Shown here: positions 55,808-64,000 of the stretch, piece after piece
Layout: each line of letters starts with the position of its first letter
How positions within the stretch are numbered: position 1 is the first letter of the stretch
From: Oscillospiraceae bacterium
GTDB lineage: Bacteria; Bacillota; Clostridia; Oscillospirales; Oscillospiraceae
Direction: 5' to 3'
DNA length: 64,000 nt
Assembly (NCBI GenBank): GCA_015068135.1
Contig: SVLB01000004.1
Span: 1 to 64,000, forward strand
Made by a program: the position numbers and the translations under genes
Notes under the pieces: model-generated
Databases searched by the model: none
What the model saw: the letters and a program-made list of their open reading frames with translations, nothing else
Told to the model about the DNA's origin: nothing

Positions 55808-55873
55808 GCGCAAAATGATCTGCTGATTACGACACGCAGAGTCATTGTTATGAAAGTACCGCCCTTGTAGGGA

Positions 55874-56040
55874 ACGCCGCCGGCGTTCCGACCGCGAAGC
55901 GGCCGTGTAGGGGCCGATTGAGGCACATCGGCCCGTTCCGTAAAGCACCAGTTTGGCACGAAGTAATATGCGCAGCATAAAAAATCGGGACTCGATGCCC
56001 CGATTTTGTTTCGGAACGCTGAGGGCAGCGTTCCCTACGG
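55874..56040. repeat. nested REP-like hairpin cluster
   Basis: GTAGGGAACGCCGCCGGCGTTCC ... GTAGGGGCCGATTGAGGCACATCGGCCC ... AAAATCGGGACTCGATGCCCCGATTTTGTT ... GGAACGCTGAGGGCAGCGTTCCCTAC. Confidence 0.7.
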
Positions 56041-56251
56041 ATGACGCTTTCGTTCATAGCGATGTGTTTTTACGTTGGAGCCCTCAGGGAGGGGACCAAG
56101 ATTCCATGAAGCATTTGCAGATAAATATTCGTTTTTACAGTCCCTTGCCCATTGCCATCGGGGACCCTGCGGCGTGACAATCTGTGTGACTCCCACAGGG
56201 AACGTGTGTGAAGGTTCGGATCGGAAACTGTCAAATAAGTTATATGAGGCG

Positions 56252-56280
56252 TTGACAAAACCGTCCATATTTGATAGACT
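56252..56280 (+). promoter_or_regulatory. promoter of lipoprotein gene
   Basis: TTGACA-17 nt-TAGACT. Confidence 0.6.
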
Positions 56281-56397
56281 GAACATAGTCTATGGAACAT
56301 AGATAAAAACTGGTTTTTGCCTGAAGTGCGCTACCCAAAGAGAATTGCCAATACGCTTCGGGAAAACCAGCGGATGACTATGAAGGAGGTTGTGATT

Positions 56398-57327
56398 ATG
56401 AGAAGATTGTATGTTGTTGGTATGGTGCTTGTTATGCTTTTATTGCTTACAAGCTGTGGCGATTCGTCTGCCAGTTCTGCACAGCCTACCGAACCGTCCA
56501 CCACCGAACCCACCACAGTGGTCACCACGGAGGAAACCACACAGCCCACAGAGCCTTCTACCGAACCCACTGTCCGCCCTATGGATGCGAAGAACCTGTT
56601 CTGGAAAATGAAATATGTAACCACAGAGCGAGCCAATCAGTACAAAAAAGATACGAAAATGCGAGTTCGCGTGGGACAGGGCGGCTATAATATATGGATG
56701 GATGTCCAGTCGGTGGAGGAGGTTTCCCTCTGCGCCTATCCTGCAGCGGCCAATGTTTTGTCCCAGACCAAGATCAACTATATGGATATAGAGATTGATC
56801 AGCAGATTGCTACTTATTACCGCAAGGAAGATGGAAAAATGGTGATGTATCTGGTCTCAGATCAGCTTGGGATTTGGGAACGGGTGGAGATGCCGGAAAT
56901 GTCCGGAACGGATCTGGTAAAGTCTCTGACAGAAGAAACCCGTCCCGAGAGACCTCCTGAGGATCTGACACTTCAGGAGCAGACAGTCATGTATGGAAAC
57001 ACCGAAGTGTATGTGTTGCAATATACGGAAAGTGTAGGTGATTTTCTGGGATATTCCGGAGACCCGGAGCTGGACGAGGTCCTTGAATGGTATCATGCGC
57101 CGGTTATGGTATATGTGGATGCCCAGACCTATCTGCCCCTATGTACCGAAATGATCATGGAGGAGGTACCTCCGGATGTGAGCGAGTATCTGACAGAGGC
57201 ACTGAATTTTTCCCTTCCGGAGGAGCTGCAAGGCTACGAGATCAAGCTGGGTGAGGTTTCCATGAGTTACACGGACATGGTATATGGTCCGGTGGAGCTA
57301 GACAGTTTGCCCGATGCACCCAATTAA
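56398..57327 (+). CDS. hypothetical lipoprotein with Thr/Pro/Glu-rich linker
   Basis: Lipobox LLTSCG; TEPSTTEPTTVVTTEETTQPTEPSTEPT linker. Confidence 0.75.
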   Translation: MRRLYVVGMVLVMLLLLTSCGDSSASSAQPTEPSTTEPTTVVTTEETTQPTEPSTEPTVRPMDAKNLFWKMKYVTTERANQYKKDTKMRVRVGQGGYNIWMDVQSVEEVSLCAYPAAANVLSQTKINYMDIEIDQQIATYYRKEDGKMVMYLVSDQLGIWERVEMPEMSGTDLVKSLTEETRPERPPEDLTLQEQTVMYGNTEVYVLQYTESVGDFLGYSGDPELDEVLEWYHAPVMVYVDAQTYLPLCTEMIMEEVPPDVSEYLTEALNFSLPEELQGYEIKLGEVSMSYTDMVYGPVELDSLPDAPN

Positions 57328-57335
57328 AAGACGCG

Positions 57336-57370
57336 AAAAGGACGTGACCTAACTCGGTCACGTCCTTTTT
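57336..57370. terminator. intrinsic terminator, stem identical to the pnp terminator
   Basis: AAAAGGACGTGACC-taactc-GGTCACGTCCTTTTT. Confidence 0.8.
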
Positions 57371-57481
57371 TAGATATCAGATATTAGATATAAGATATCA
57401 GATATCGGATATCCTCAATATCTTTAGTATCTCCAATATCTTATATCTCGTATCTACTATCTGATATCCCAAAAAAGTGTA
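57371..57481. repeat. heptamer-array hairpin T2
   Basis: AGATATC AGATATT AGATATA AGATATC AGATATC GGATATC (57372-57413), opposite an nnTATCT array. Confidence 0.7.
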
Positions 57482-57516
57482 AGTTTTGCGGCGGGGTCAT
57501 GACCCCGCCGCGCTCT

Positions 57517-58281
57517 TTAGCCGTAAGGGCCTGCCCATTCGGCGGAAAACCGGTCAACATTGGACAAGGGAAATTCCACATAAAAGCCGTAGTCGTAGAC
57601 ATAAAGGTCAACGGGGATCTCCCCGTATTTGTCGCTGGTGAACACATAGCGCCTTCCGGTGCCACTGTCCCCTGAGTTTACCGGCGCCATATCGGCGCCC
57701 CAATAGACCGAATAGTCCGAAAGACCCAGCTGAGAGAAGTAGATCTCCTCAAAATGCGTCAGAACATCCTCGGCAGACAGATGGAACATTCCGTTTTCCG
57801 TAACATAGGAGATCCGCAGAAGCTGACCGGTCTCATCGTCAATGAGCAGGTCGAAAAAGGTAAAGGCTTTGGGGTCTCCTTGGATCGTGACGATCCAAAC
57901 GATACTCTGCAGCTCCAGGTGCTCCGGGATCTGGACCAGGTGGGGGAACATCTCTATGTCCAGCTCCGAGTAGGTTGCAAGGTGGGCATCCAGGTAGGGA
58001 GCCAAAGCTTCGTATACCGCTTCCATGACCTGCTCCCGGTCCATGGTTGCTTTTTCTTCTGCCAGGGCAATGGTGCCGTCCATTTGGCTGAGCATGGCAA
58101 GCTTTCCCAAGGTGGGGATGTTTGTACGGAGCTTTAATTCCGGGGACACCATGGGGTCCAGGGAGACCCTTCCGATGGTATTGTCGTCCAGGATCGCAGA
58201 GACGATATGGGGAACAAAGGCGAAGAAAACCAGCGCCGCCAAGGTCAGGACCACCAAAAGGGCGGTTTTGAATCTACGCAT
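57517..58281 (-). CDS. hypothetical membrane-anchored protein encoded with two-component system
   Basis: N-terminal TM; continuous ORF abutting histidine kinase gene. Confidence 0.65.
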   Translation of the reverse strand: MRRFKTALLVVLTLAALVFFAFVPHIVSAILDDNTIGRVSLDPMVSPELKLRTNIPTLGKLAMLSQMDGTIALAEEKATMDREQVMEAVYEALAPYLDAHLATYSELDIEMFPHLVQIPEHLELQSIVWIVTIQGDPKAFTFFDLLIDDETGQLLRISYVTENGMFHLSAEDVLTHFEEIYFSQLGLSDYSVYWGADMAPVNSGDSGTGRRYVFTSDKYGEIPVDLYVYDYGFYVEFPLSNVDRFSAEWAGPYG

Positions 58282-59683
58282 GGGGATCGCCTTCCTTTCC
58301 GTATAGGGTCACAGTGACCCGGGTACCCTTCCCGGGTTCGCTGTCGAAGCGGATGTTGCCGCCGTGAAGCTGTGCGATCTGCTTACAAAGGGCAAGGCCC
58401 AAACCGGCACCGCCCTGACTTCTGGCACGGGCCTTATCCACCCGGTAGAAGGCCTCGGTGATCTTTGCCAGCTCCTCTTTTGCCATGCCCCGTCCGTTAT
58501 CCACCACCTGAAGCTGGCATCCGCCGGGGATGACGGTGCCCCGGATGGCAATGATGCCGCCGCCATCCAATGCCTTGGCGGCATTGTCGGCAAGGTTGTA
58601 TAAAAGGGAGCGGACCAGATCTGCCTCCAGGGTGACCCGGGCAGCTTCTCCCTTGCAGACCAGGCGGATATTCCGGTTTTTCATGGCAGGGGACAGGGCC
58701 CGTTCCACCTCGGTCAGGTAGGAATTGAGCCAAACCTTTTGCAGCTTCAGCCCGTCCTTTTTCAGCAAAAGCAGCTCCAACAGCTTAAAGGACAGCCGTT
58801 CCAAACGCTTGCCCTCGGAGAAAATGTAATCTGCCGCCATGGTCCGTGTGGTCTCGTCCAGATTGCCCTGGCGTAGAAGGTCAGCAAAACCGATAATGGA
58901 GGTCATGGGGGTCTTGAGCTCATGGGCGAAGGCTCCCATAAAGCTTTCCTGGCGCTGCATATCCGATTCCAGCTTGCCAATGGTCTCCTGCAACTTGTCT
59001 GCCATGGCATCAAAGTCCCGGGACAGCTGTCCGAATTCATCCTGAGACTGAATATGAGCCCTGCGGGACAGGTCGCCGCCTGAGATCCTGCGTACCGTAG
59101 CCGTCAGGCGGCGCAGATGCCGGGTCATGGCATAGGAAAGACCCATGGATGCCAGGATCCCGAAGAAGATCACAGCGCAGTAAACCGTCAGATATTGCTT
59201 CTGCTGAGCCTGACGGAGGGCATAAACATGGGAAAGGTCGAACCGCGCCAAAAGAGAAAGCTCTGTATCACCGGCCATGATCACGCTTTTCGCCAAAAGC
59301 CCTTGACCGTGGCTGTCGGAGACGGGCAGGGACAGACATTGGTTTTCCGGGGGCGTGGTCAGCTCCTGGGCAAGCAGGTCCGGATCACCGCTGAGGTACA
59401 GCCGGGCATCCGGGGAAGTCAGAGACAATGCCTGCCATCCTCCAAGCCCCTGGGCTTCCATTTGCCGCAGGGCATCGGCAAGACTTTGCAGATCTGTCTG
59501 CTCGCCCAAAGCGTTAATGAGCGCCAGGGTGTTTTGGGTGTTCTCAAAGGAGGTCAGGGCGGCTTGGGTCTCCTGCTCCCGGGTCGCGTGGAAGGCGGTG
59601 GCGATCATCCAGGTGCCGCCAATGCCAAAGGCCAGGGCGATCAGAAGGGAAATGGAAACTGTCAGCTTCAGTCGGTAACCCAC
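58274..59683 (-). CDS. sensor histidine kinase (HAMP-HisKA-HATPase)
   Basis: FAHELKTPMTSIIGFADLLRQGN; VVDNGRGMAKEELAKITEAFYRVDKARARSQGGAGLGLALCKQI; GTG start. Confidence 0.92.
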   Translation of the reverse strand: MGYRLKLTVSISLLIALAFGIGGTWMIATAFHATREQETQAALTSFENTQNTLALINALGEQTDLQSLADALRQMEAQGLGGWQALSLTSPDARLYLSGDPDLLAQELTTPPENQCLSLPVSDSHGQGLLAKSVIMAGDTELSLLARFDLSHVYALRQAQQKQYLTVYCAVIFFGILASMGLSYAMTRHLRRLTATVRRISGGDLSRRAHIQSQDEFGQLSRDFDAMADKLQETIGKLESDMQRQESFMGAFAHELKTPMTSIIGFADLLRQGNLDETTRTMAADYIFSEGKRLERLSFKLLELLLLKKDGLKLQKVWLNSYLTEVERALSPAMKNRNIRLVCKGEAARVTLEADLVRSLLYNLADNAAKALDGGGIIAIRGTVIPGGCQLQVVDNGRGMAKEELAKITEAFYRVDKARARSQGGAGLGLALCKQIAQLHGGNIRFDSEPGKGTRVTVTLYGKEGDPHA

Positions 59684-59685
59684 GT

Positions 59686-60339
59686 TCAGGCCTCCAATCG
59701 GTAGCCCATGCCATAGACAGGCTTGATCCTGTTTTCCCAGCCCACTTTTTTCTTCATGCGCTGGATATGCAGTTCTACGGTCCTGGTATTGTCCGGGTAT
59801 TCGCCGCCCCACACCCGTTCGTAAACGGTAAGCTTGGAAAGCACCACCCCGGGATTTTGGGCAAAGAGCAAAAGCAGCTCATATTCCTTCCGGGTCAGGA
59901 AAATTTCCCTTTCGTTTCTGTATACCTGCATGGAAAGGGTGTTGATCTGCAGGTCCCCGATCTGAATGAGGGCTTGCAGCTTCCCGTGGCGGCGCAGAAC
60001 ACCGTCCACCCGGGCCTGCAGTTCCAAAATATCAAAGGGCTTGATGATATAGTCCTCAGCTCCCATGCGAAGACCCTTTACCCGGTCAGAAACGGCATTT
60101 TTGGCGGTGAGAAAGATCACCGGCGTGCCGGTGGTGCGGATGTAGTCCATCAGGGAAAATCCGTCGATACCGGGGAGCATGATATCCAAAAGGATCAGGT
60201 CAAAGGGCTCTTTTTCAATGAGGTTGGCAGCGGTAATGCCGTCGTAGACCCCGATGCATTCATAGCCGGAACGGCGCAGGGTCAGCTTCAAAAGCTCCAC
60301 GATGGGCTTTTCATCGTCCACGGCAAGGATTCGTACCAT
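59686..60339 (-). CDS. OmpR-family response regulator
   Basis: MVRILAVDDEKPIVELLKLTLRRSGYE...DLILLDIMLPGIDGFSL...; winged-helix C-terminus. Confidence 0.95.
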   Translation of the reverse strand: MVRILAVDDEKPIVELLKLTLRRSGYECIGVYDGITAANLIEKEPFDLILLDIMLPGIDGFSLMDYIRTTGTPVIFLTAKNAVSDRVKGLRMGAEDYIIKPFDILELQARVDGVLRRHGKLQALIQIGDLQINTLSMQVYRNEREIFLTRKEYELLLLFAQNPGVVLSKLTVYERVWGGEYPDNTRTVELHIQRMKKKVGWENRIKPVYGMGYRLEA

Positions 60340-60565
60340 GAGATCCCCTCCTTTTTGCAAATAAAGTATTACATAAATGCATCACGATTGCATCAGTTGA
60401 CCGGAGACGGCCCTTTTGCAAATGTTATATGTCGGATAAACCGGGGTTATTCCCACGGGGCGATGTGGGCATCGCCCCCTACATTACAAAAAATCAAAGT
60501 TTTGCGACAGTCTGCGGCGGGGTCATGACCCCGCCCGAATGCTATTTATATAGTTTCATAATATT

Positions 60566-61411
60566 TTAATTCTCATTGTAGGTCTTCCGATAGGCGCTGG
60601 GGGAGATCCCCTGGATCTGCTTGAAGGTTCTGGAAAAATGGTCCGTATCCGCAAAGCCGACCTGCTCTGCTACCTGGGCGATGGAAAGGCGACCCTGCAT
60701 CAAAAGCGCTCTTGCCTTACGAATACGCAGTACGTTCAGGTAGGCAAAGGGGGTCTGACCGGAGTTGCGCTTGAAGGCGGCACACAGGTAATTGGGGTGC
60801 AGATGCACATGGTTGGCCAGCTCCTCCAGGGTGATCCGGGAGGCATAGTTGGTCTCCATATACCGGATGCAGGAGGCGATGGCATCGTGGCATTGCCGCA
60901 GATTGCGGGTCGTAGGCACCAGCTTGCATAGAGGCTGGATCTCCAGAAAAAAGGTCAGCAGTCCTAAAAACTGCTCGTTTTGCTTTCCGGTGACAACTTT
61001 CTGTAAGGCCTGAAGAGCGTTGGAAGTCAGATCCTTGGCTGTAAATTTATCAGGGATCTGAAAATTGCCATTTTTCAAAGGCTCCACAAAGCTTTTTTGA
61101 AAGAAATGACTCTCAGGCAGCTGTATCAGGTCAATGGAAAAGCTGATGCTCCAATACTGTCCGCTGGGGGTTAAAGAGCGGATAGAGTGGATCTTTCCGG
61201 TGGGGATCAGGCAGACCTCACCGGCCAGCAAAGTGAAATTTCCGGAATCGCTGTAGATCTCATATGTTCCCTCCGGGGCGTACAAAAGCTCCGGTTCGGG
61301 ATGCCAGTGGATATTGGTAAAATTGGGCATTATGCGGCGGACACGGTAATAGGTCAGCTGAAGGGGAAAGGACGGATCGGGGAATTTTCGATAAAGACGC
61401 ATAGGCTTCAT
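60566..61411 (-). CDS. AraC-family transcriptional regulator
   Basis: Cupin-like N-terminus; LEELANHVHLHPNYLCAAFKRNSGQTPFAYLNVLRIRKARALLMQGRLSIAQVAEQVGFADTDHFSRTFKQIQGISPSAYRK. Confidence 0.93.
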   Translation of the reverse strand: MKPMRLYRKFPDPSFPLQLTYYRVRRIMPNFTNIHWHPEPELLYAPEGTYEIYSDSGNFTLLAGEVCLIPTGKIHSIRSLTPSGQYWSISFSIDLIQLPESHFFQKSFVEPLKNGNFQIPDKFTAKDLTSNALQALQKVVTGKQNEQFLGLLTFFLEIQPLCKLVPTTRNLRQCHDAIASCIRYMETNYASRITLEELANHVHLHPNYLCAAFKRNSGQTPFAYLNVLRIRKARALLMQGRLSIAQVAEQVGFADTDHFSRTFKQIQGISPSAYRKTYNEN

Positions 61412-61577
61412 AAGTGCACCCCTCTGTGATTAATATTTGCAGGATAACCCTTAAAAAATGCCGTTGTGTGGATCATTGTAACATACTAAAATAACAGAAT
61501 CAAGGTGGATTTTGGGAATAAACCCCAGAATCTCAGCTAAGTTTCGAACAATGACAGAATAATCAGGAGGTAATAGG

Positions 61578-64000
61578 ATGATGAAGCGAATCTGCTGGCT
61601 TTCGATTCTTCTGCTGGTGGTCATTTTGGCAGTAATGCCTGCGGCTGCGGCGGAAGAAAGCGAGGCAATGACCGTTTATGTGGACCAGAAAAATGGCCTG
61701 GATACCAATGACGGCCTGACCGAGGCAACCCCCCTTCAGACCTTTGACGGTGCGTATAAGCTCCTTGATGGGAGCTTGTCCGACTCCGGTACAGGTACCA
61801 TCGTGCTTTTGGATGATTATACCCATACTTTGTCCAAAGACGCGTCCACAAGACCCATCGCTCCCTCTGTGACCAGCCATGCTTATCAGGTGGTCATTAC
61901 CGCAAAGACCCCGGATATCTATCTGTATTTGTCCGGCACAGCCCAGGGCGCTCTGTTTTTGCCCGGCCCCACCAAAATCCAGCAGATGAGCGTGGGCATC
62001 GCCAGTGGCGCCAGCAAGTTCCATGCCATCTGTGCGGCAGGCAAGAATGGCGGCTTGGTGATCGGTCAGGGTGTCAGCACCCCTGCAAACGCGGATCAGC
62101 GCCCCACTCTTCACGGTGCTCCTACTACCGGCACCAGTGGCAATATGTATCTGGAGATCAACTCCGGTGACTGGCGTACTGTGTATGCCGGTGGCTATAC
62201 CGCAAATGTTACCGGTGATGCTACGCTGGTAATGAACGGCGGCAGTGCGGTCAAGATGGCTGTCATCTACAACAAGATCCATACCGGCAATGTCCATTAC
62301 ATCCTCAACGGCGGCACCGTTGGGGAATTGTGCCCCAGCGCAGGCAATGCCAACGGCAGTCTGAAGGGCGATGTGACGGTGACTCTGTCCGGTACGTATC
62401 CCACAACCGTCAAGTCCTACGGCACGGTCGATGGCACTGTTTCCTATGACCTGGCACCCAAGGGATTGACCCTGCCTGACGGCAACTACACCATCCGCAA
62501 TGTTACCGGCGGCAGTTTGGTGATCACCCCCACCTCCACTTTGGAGATCACCGGCACCGTGACCGGGACTACTGAGATCAGCTTTACGGAAACCCCTGCT
62601 ACCGGTACGGCTTATGTGACCGCCCCGGAAGCAACGGCTGACGATGCCTTTACCTTCGCCGGCGCCGGTGTAACAGTGGCTGTGGCAGATGGCGTGAAAA
62701 CCTGGACCTCTGCCGGTGAGTACGTATTCAAGGGCCTTGTGCTGGAAGTGTATTACAGCGCAAGCAACCCCTATAAGGTTTCCTTGTACTCCGGCCTGAA
62801 AGTGGCTTCTGCCAACCTGATCACCCCCAGCGCAACGGAAACTGCAGACGGCCTGACCCGGTATTATTACGAGAATCTGGCTGCGGGTAATTACTATACC
62901 CAGGTTTCCAGAAACGGCTATTATACCGTGAAGAAGGCACATGTCTTTACTGCAGAGCAAATGACAGGGGAGACCTTGCTCCATGTTTCCACCGCAAAAC
63001 GTGTCTACGAGGGTACTGAGCTTGCCAAGTGGCAAACGATTGCCTACCAGGAATATGCAGATGGCATGATGCAGACCCTCCATGATCCTGACGGCAAGTG
63101 GCGTACCAATTACGGTGCCTATCTGACTACCCCCGTCTTTACTGTCGAGGGCAAGGCCCATCAGGCTACCACCCAGGAGGAGATGGAAGCCTACATCGCC
63201 TCTTTGGATGGAAGCGATGACAATATGTATGTCTACAGCATGGGTAAGTCCGAACAGTACGGACTGGATATCCCCGTTGTGATCTTTACGAAAACCGATC
63301 TGTCCGGCGCTAAAACTTTGGAAGAGGCCGCCGCGCTGATCAATGCCAACAACAAGCTGACCGTCCACTATCAGGCACAGATCCACGGCAACGAGCCTGC
63401 CGGCGGTGAAGCCGCCCTGGCAGAAATCGGCAGACTGGACACCGCTTACGGCGATGCTCTCCTGGAGACCATCAACATTTATGTGATCCCCCGTCTGAAC
63501 CCCGACGGCTCTTTGGACTACACCCGCAATGTGCCCAAGGGTCTCAACGCCAACCGGGATATGATCCTTCTGCAGACCGCAGAGGTGCAGGCACACCACT
63601 ATATCTACAATCTGTTTATGCCCGAGGTGGCGATTGACAGCCATGAATATACCGTGGATACCACGACTGCGGCTGGTTATTACAAGGATATTATGGTCGG
63701 CTGTGGCTACAATGGCAACAGTGGTGAGGCATTTGCCACTTACACCGAGAACCTGGCAATGCTGGCGGTTCCTGCTATGGAAGCCAATGATCTGGAATTT
63801 AGCTTCTACACCAACATCGTCAATAATAAGTACAGTGTTTCCAGCACTGTCTATATGGGTCTGCGTGGCTCTGTAAGCCTGCTTCTGGAAAGCCGCGGTA
63901 TCGGTTTCGGTAATCACACCATGGAGCGCCGTGTGGTTTCTCATTTGGTAACATTGGATGCTGTGCTGTCCTATGTGGCGCAGAACCACGCCGAGGTGCA
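61578..64000 (+). CDS. secreted M14-family zinc carboxypeptidase with large N-terminal extension (3' truncated by window edge)
   Basis: AGGAGG SD; MMKRICWLSILLLVVILAVMPAAAAEES signal; QAQIHGNEPAGGEAAL (HxxE), IPRLNPDGSLDYTRNVPKGLNANRD, VAIDSHEYT. Absent from the ORF track because it has no stop in the window. Confidence 0.8.
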   Translation, partial: MMKRICWLSILLLVVILAVMPAAAAEESEAMTVYVDQKNGLDTNDGLTEATPLQTFDGAYKLLDGSLSDSGTGTIVLLDDYTHTLSKDASTRPIAPSVTSHAYQVVITAKTPDIYLYLSGTAQGALFLPGPTKIQQMSVGIASGASKFHAICAAGKNGGLVIGQGVSTPANADQRPTLHGAPTTGTSGNMYLEINSGDWRTVYAGGYTANVTGDATLVMNGGSAVKMAVIYNKIHTGNVHYILNGGTVGELCPSAGNANGSLKGDVTVTLSGTYPTTVKSYGTVDGTVSYDLAPKGLTLPDGNYTIRNVTGGSLVITPTSTLEITGTVTGTTEISFTETPATGTAYVTAPEATADDAFTFAGAGVTVAVADGVKTWTSAGEYVFKGLVLEVYYSASNPYKVSLYSGLKVASANLITPSATETADGLTRYYYENLAAGNYYTQVSRNGYYTVKKAHVFTAEQMTGETLLHVSTAKRVYEGTELAKWQTIAYQEYADGMMQTLHDPDGKWRTNYGAYLTTPVFTVEGKAHQATTQEEMEAYIASLDGSDDNMYVYSMGKSEQYGLDIPVVIFTKTDLSGAKTLEEAAALINANNKLTVHYQAQIHGNEPAGGEAALAEIGRLDTAYGDALLETINIYVIPRLNPDGSLDYTRNVPKGLNANRDMILLQTAEVQAHHYIYNLFMPEVAIDSHEYTVDTTTAAGYYKDIMVGCGYNGNSGEAFATYTENLAMLAVPAMEANDLEFSFYTNIVNNKYSVSSTVYMGLRGSVSLLLESRGIGFGNHTMERRVVSHLVTLDAVLSYVAQNHAEV

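Noticed and set aside
53624-55978. 784-aa minus-strand ORF antisense to pnp
   Set aside because: Shadow ORF of pnp for the same reasons.
57371-57481. Possible CRISPR-like array from regularly spaced AGATAT units
   Set aside because: Units are 7 bp with no spacers and inverted halves; not CRISPR, and no cas genes are present.
61563-63989. 808-aa minus-strand ORF
   Set aside because: Antisense shadow of the M14 peptidase gene, which has SD, signal peptide and catalytic motifs on the plus strand.

Overview
This 64 kb window looks like a low-GC-phylum spore-former of Clostridia/Oscillospiraceae type: spoVT, an alpha/beta SASP, a Spo0A-C-like small protein, Gram-positive lipoproteins, and the gene order rimP-nusA-rnpM-ylxQ-infB-rbfA-nrnA-truB-ribF-rpsO-pnp. 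The taxon is inferred from gene content only. Left to right: fhs(3' end)-fchA-folD; DUF1576-like membrane protein; cation:proton antiporter; DUF4349 lipoprotein; CsoR-like repressor; galT-galK; split transketolase; GH78-like rhamnosidase; sfsA and two chromate transporter subunits; rsmA; HAD hydrolase; ABC transporter; OmpA-domain lipoprotein; ArsC/Spx-like protein; serine hydrolase; zinc-ribbon/lipoprotein cluster with a divergent XRE regulator; the spoVT locus; DMT transporter; SASP; second GH78-like enzyme; MATE transporter; SGNH hydrolase; transglutaminase/DUF58/MoxR operon; GH13 enzyme; the nusA-infB operon; rpsO; pnp; two-component system; AraC regulator; and a secreted M14 peptidase running off the right edge. 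The ORF track misses both edge genes. Strongest observations: (1) the spoVT promoter plus its first 33 codons occurs three times in direct orientation (about 27976, 29251, 30178). The two upstream copies break at the same codon and are each followed by an AT-rich cargo gene. Copies B and C differ in 20 of 29 codons with no amino-acid change, which suggests serial integration that regenerates the target gene. (2) A probable independent structured RNA gene (about 21075-21347) has its own promoter and terminator, and the next gene has its own promoter. (3) A shell-type intergenic element (AAATTCC(A/G)(A/G)TTTATCG(C/G)GC...) sits at four codirectional gene junctions, sometimes overlapping the upstream stop codon and ending at the downstream Shine-Dalgarno. 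It is empty in one copy and carries nested GTAG-type hairpins in others. (4) A 114-bp structured repeat shows compensatory changes between two copies. (5) Heptamer-array hairpins occur twice. (6) A 68-nt hairpin lies in the pnp leader and an attenuator-like hairpin in the rimP-nusA leader. No tRNA, rRNA, CRISPR, integrase or transposase gene was recognised.
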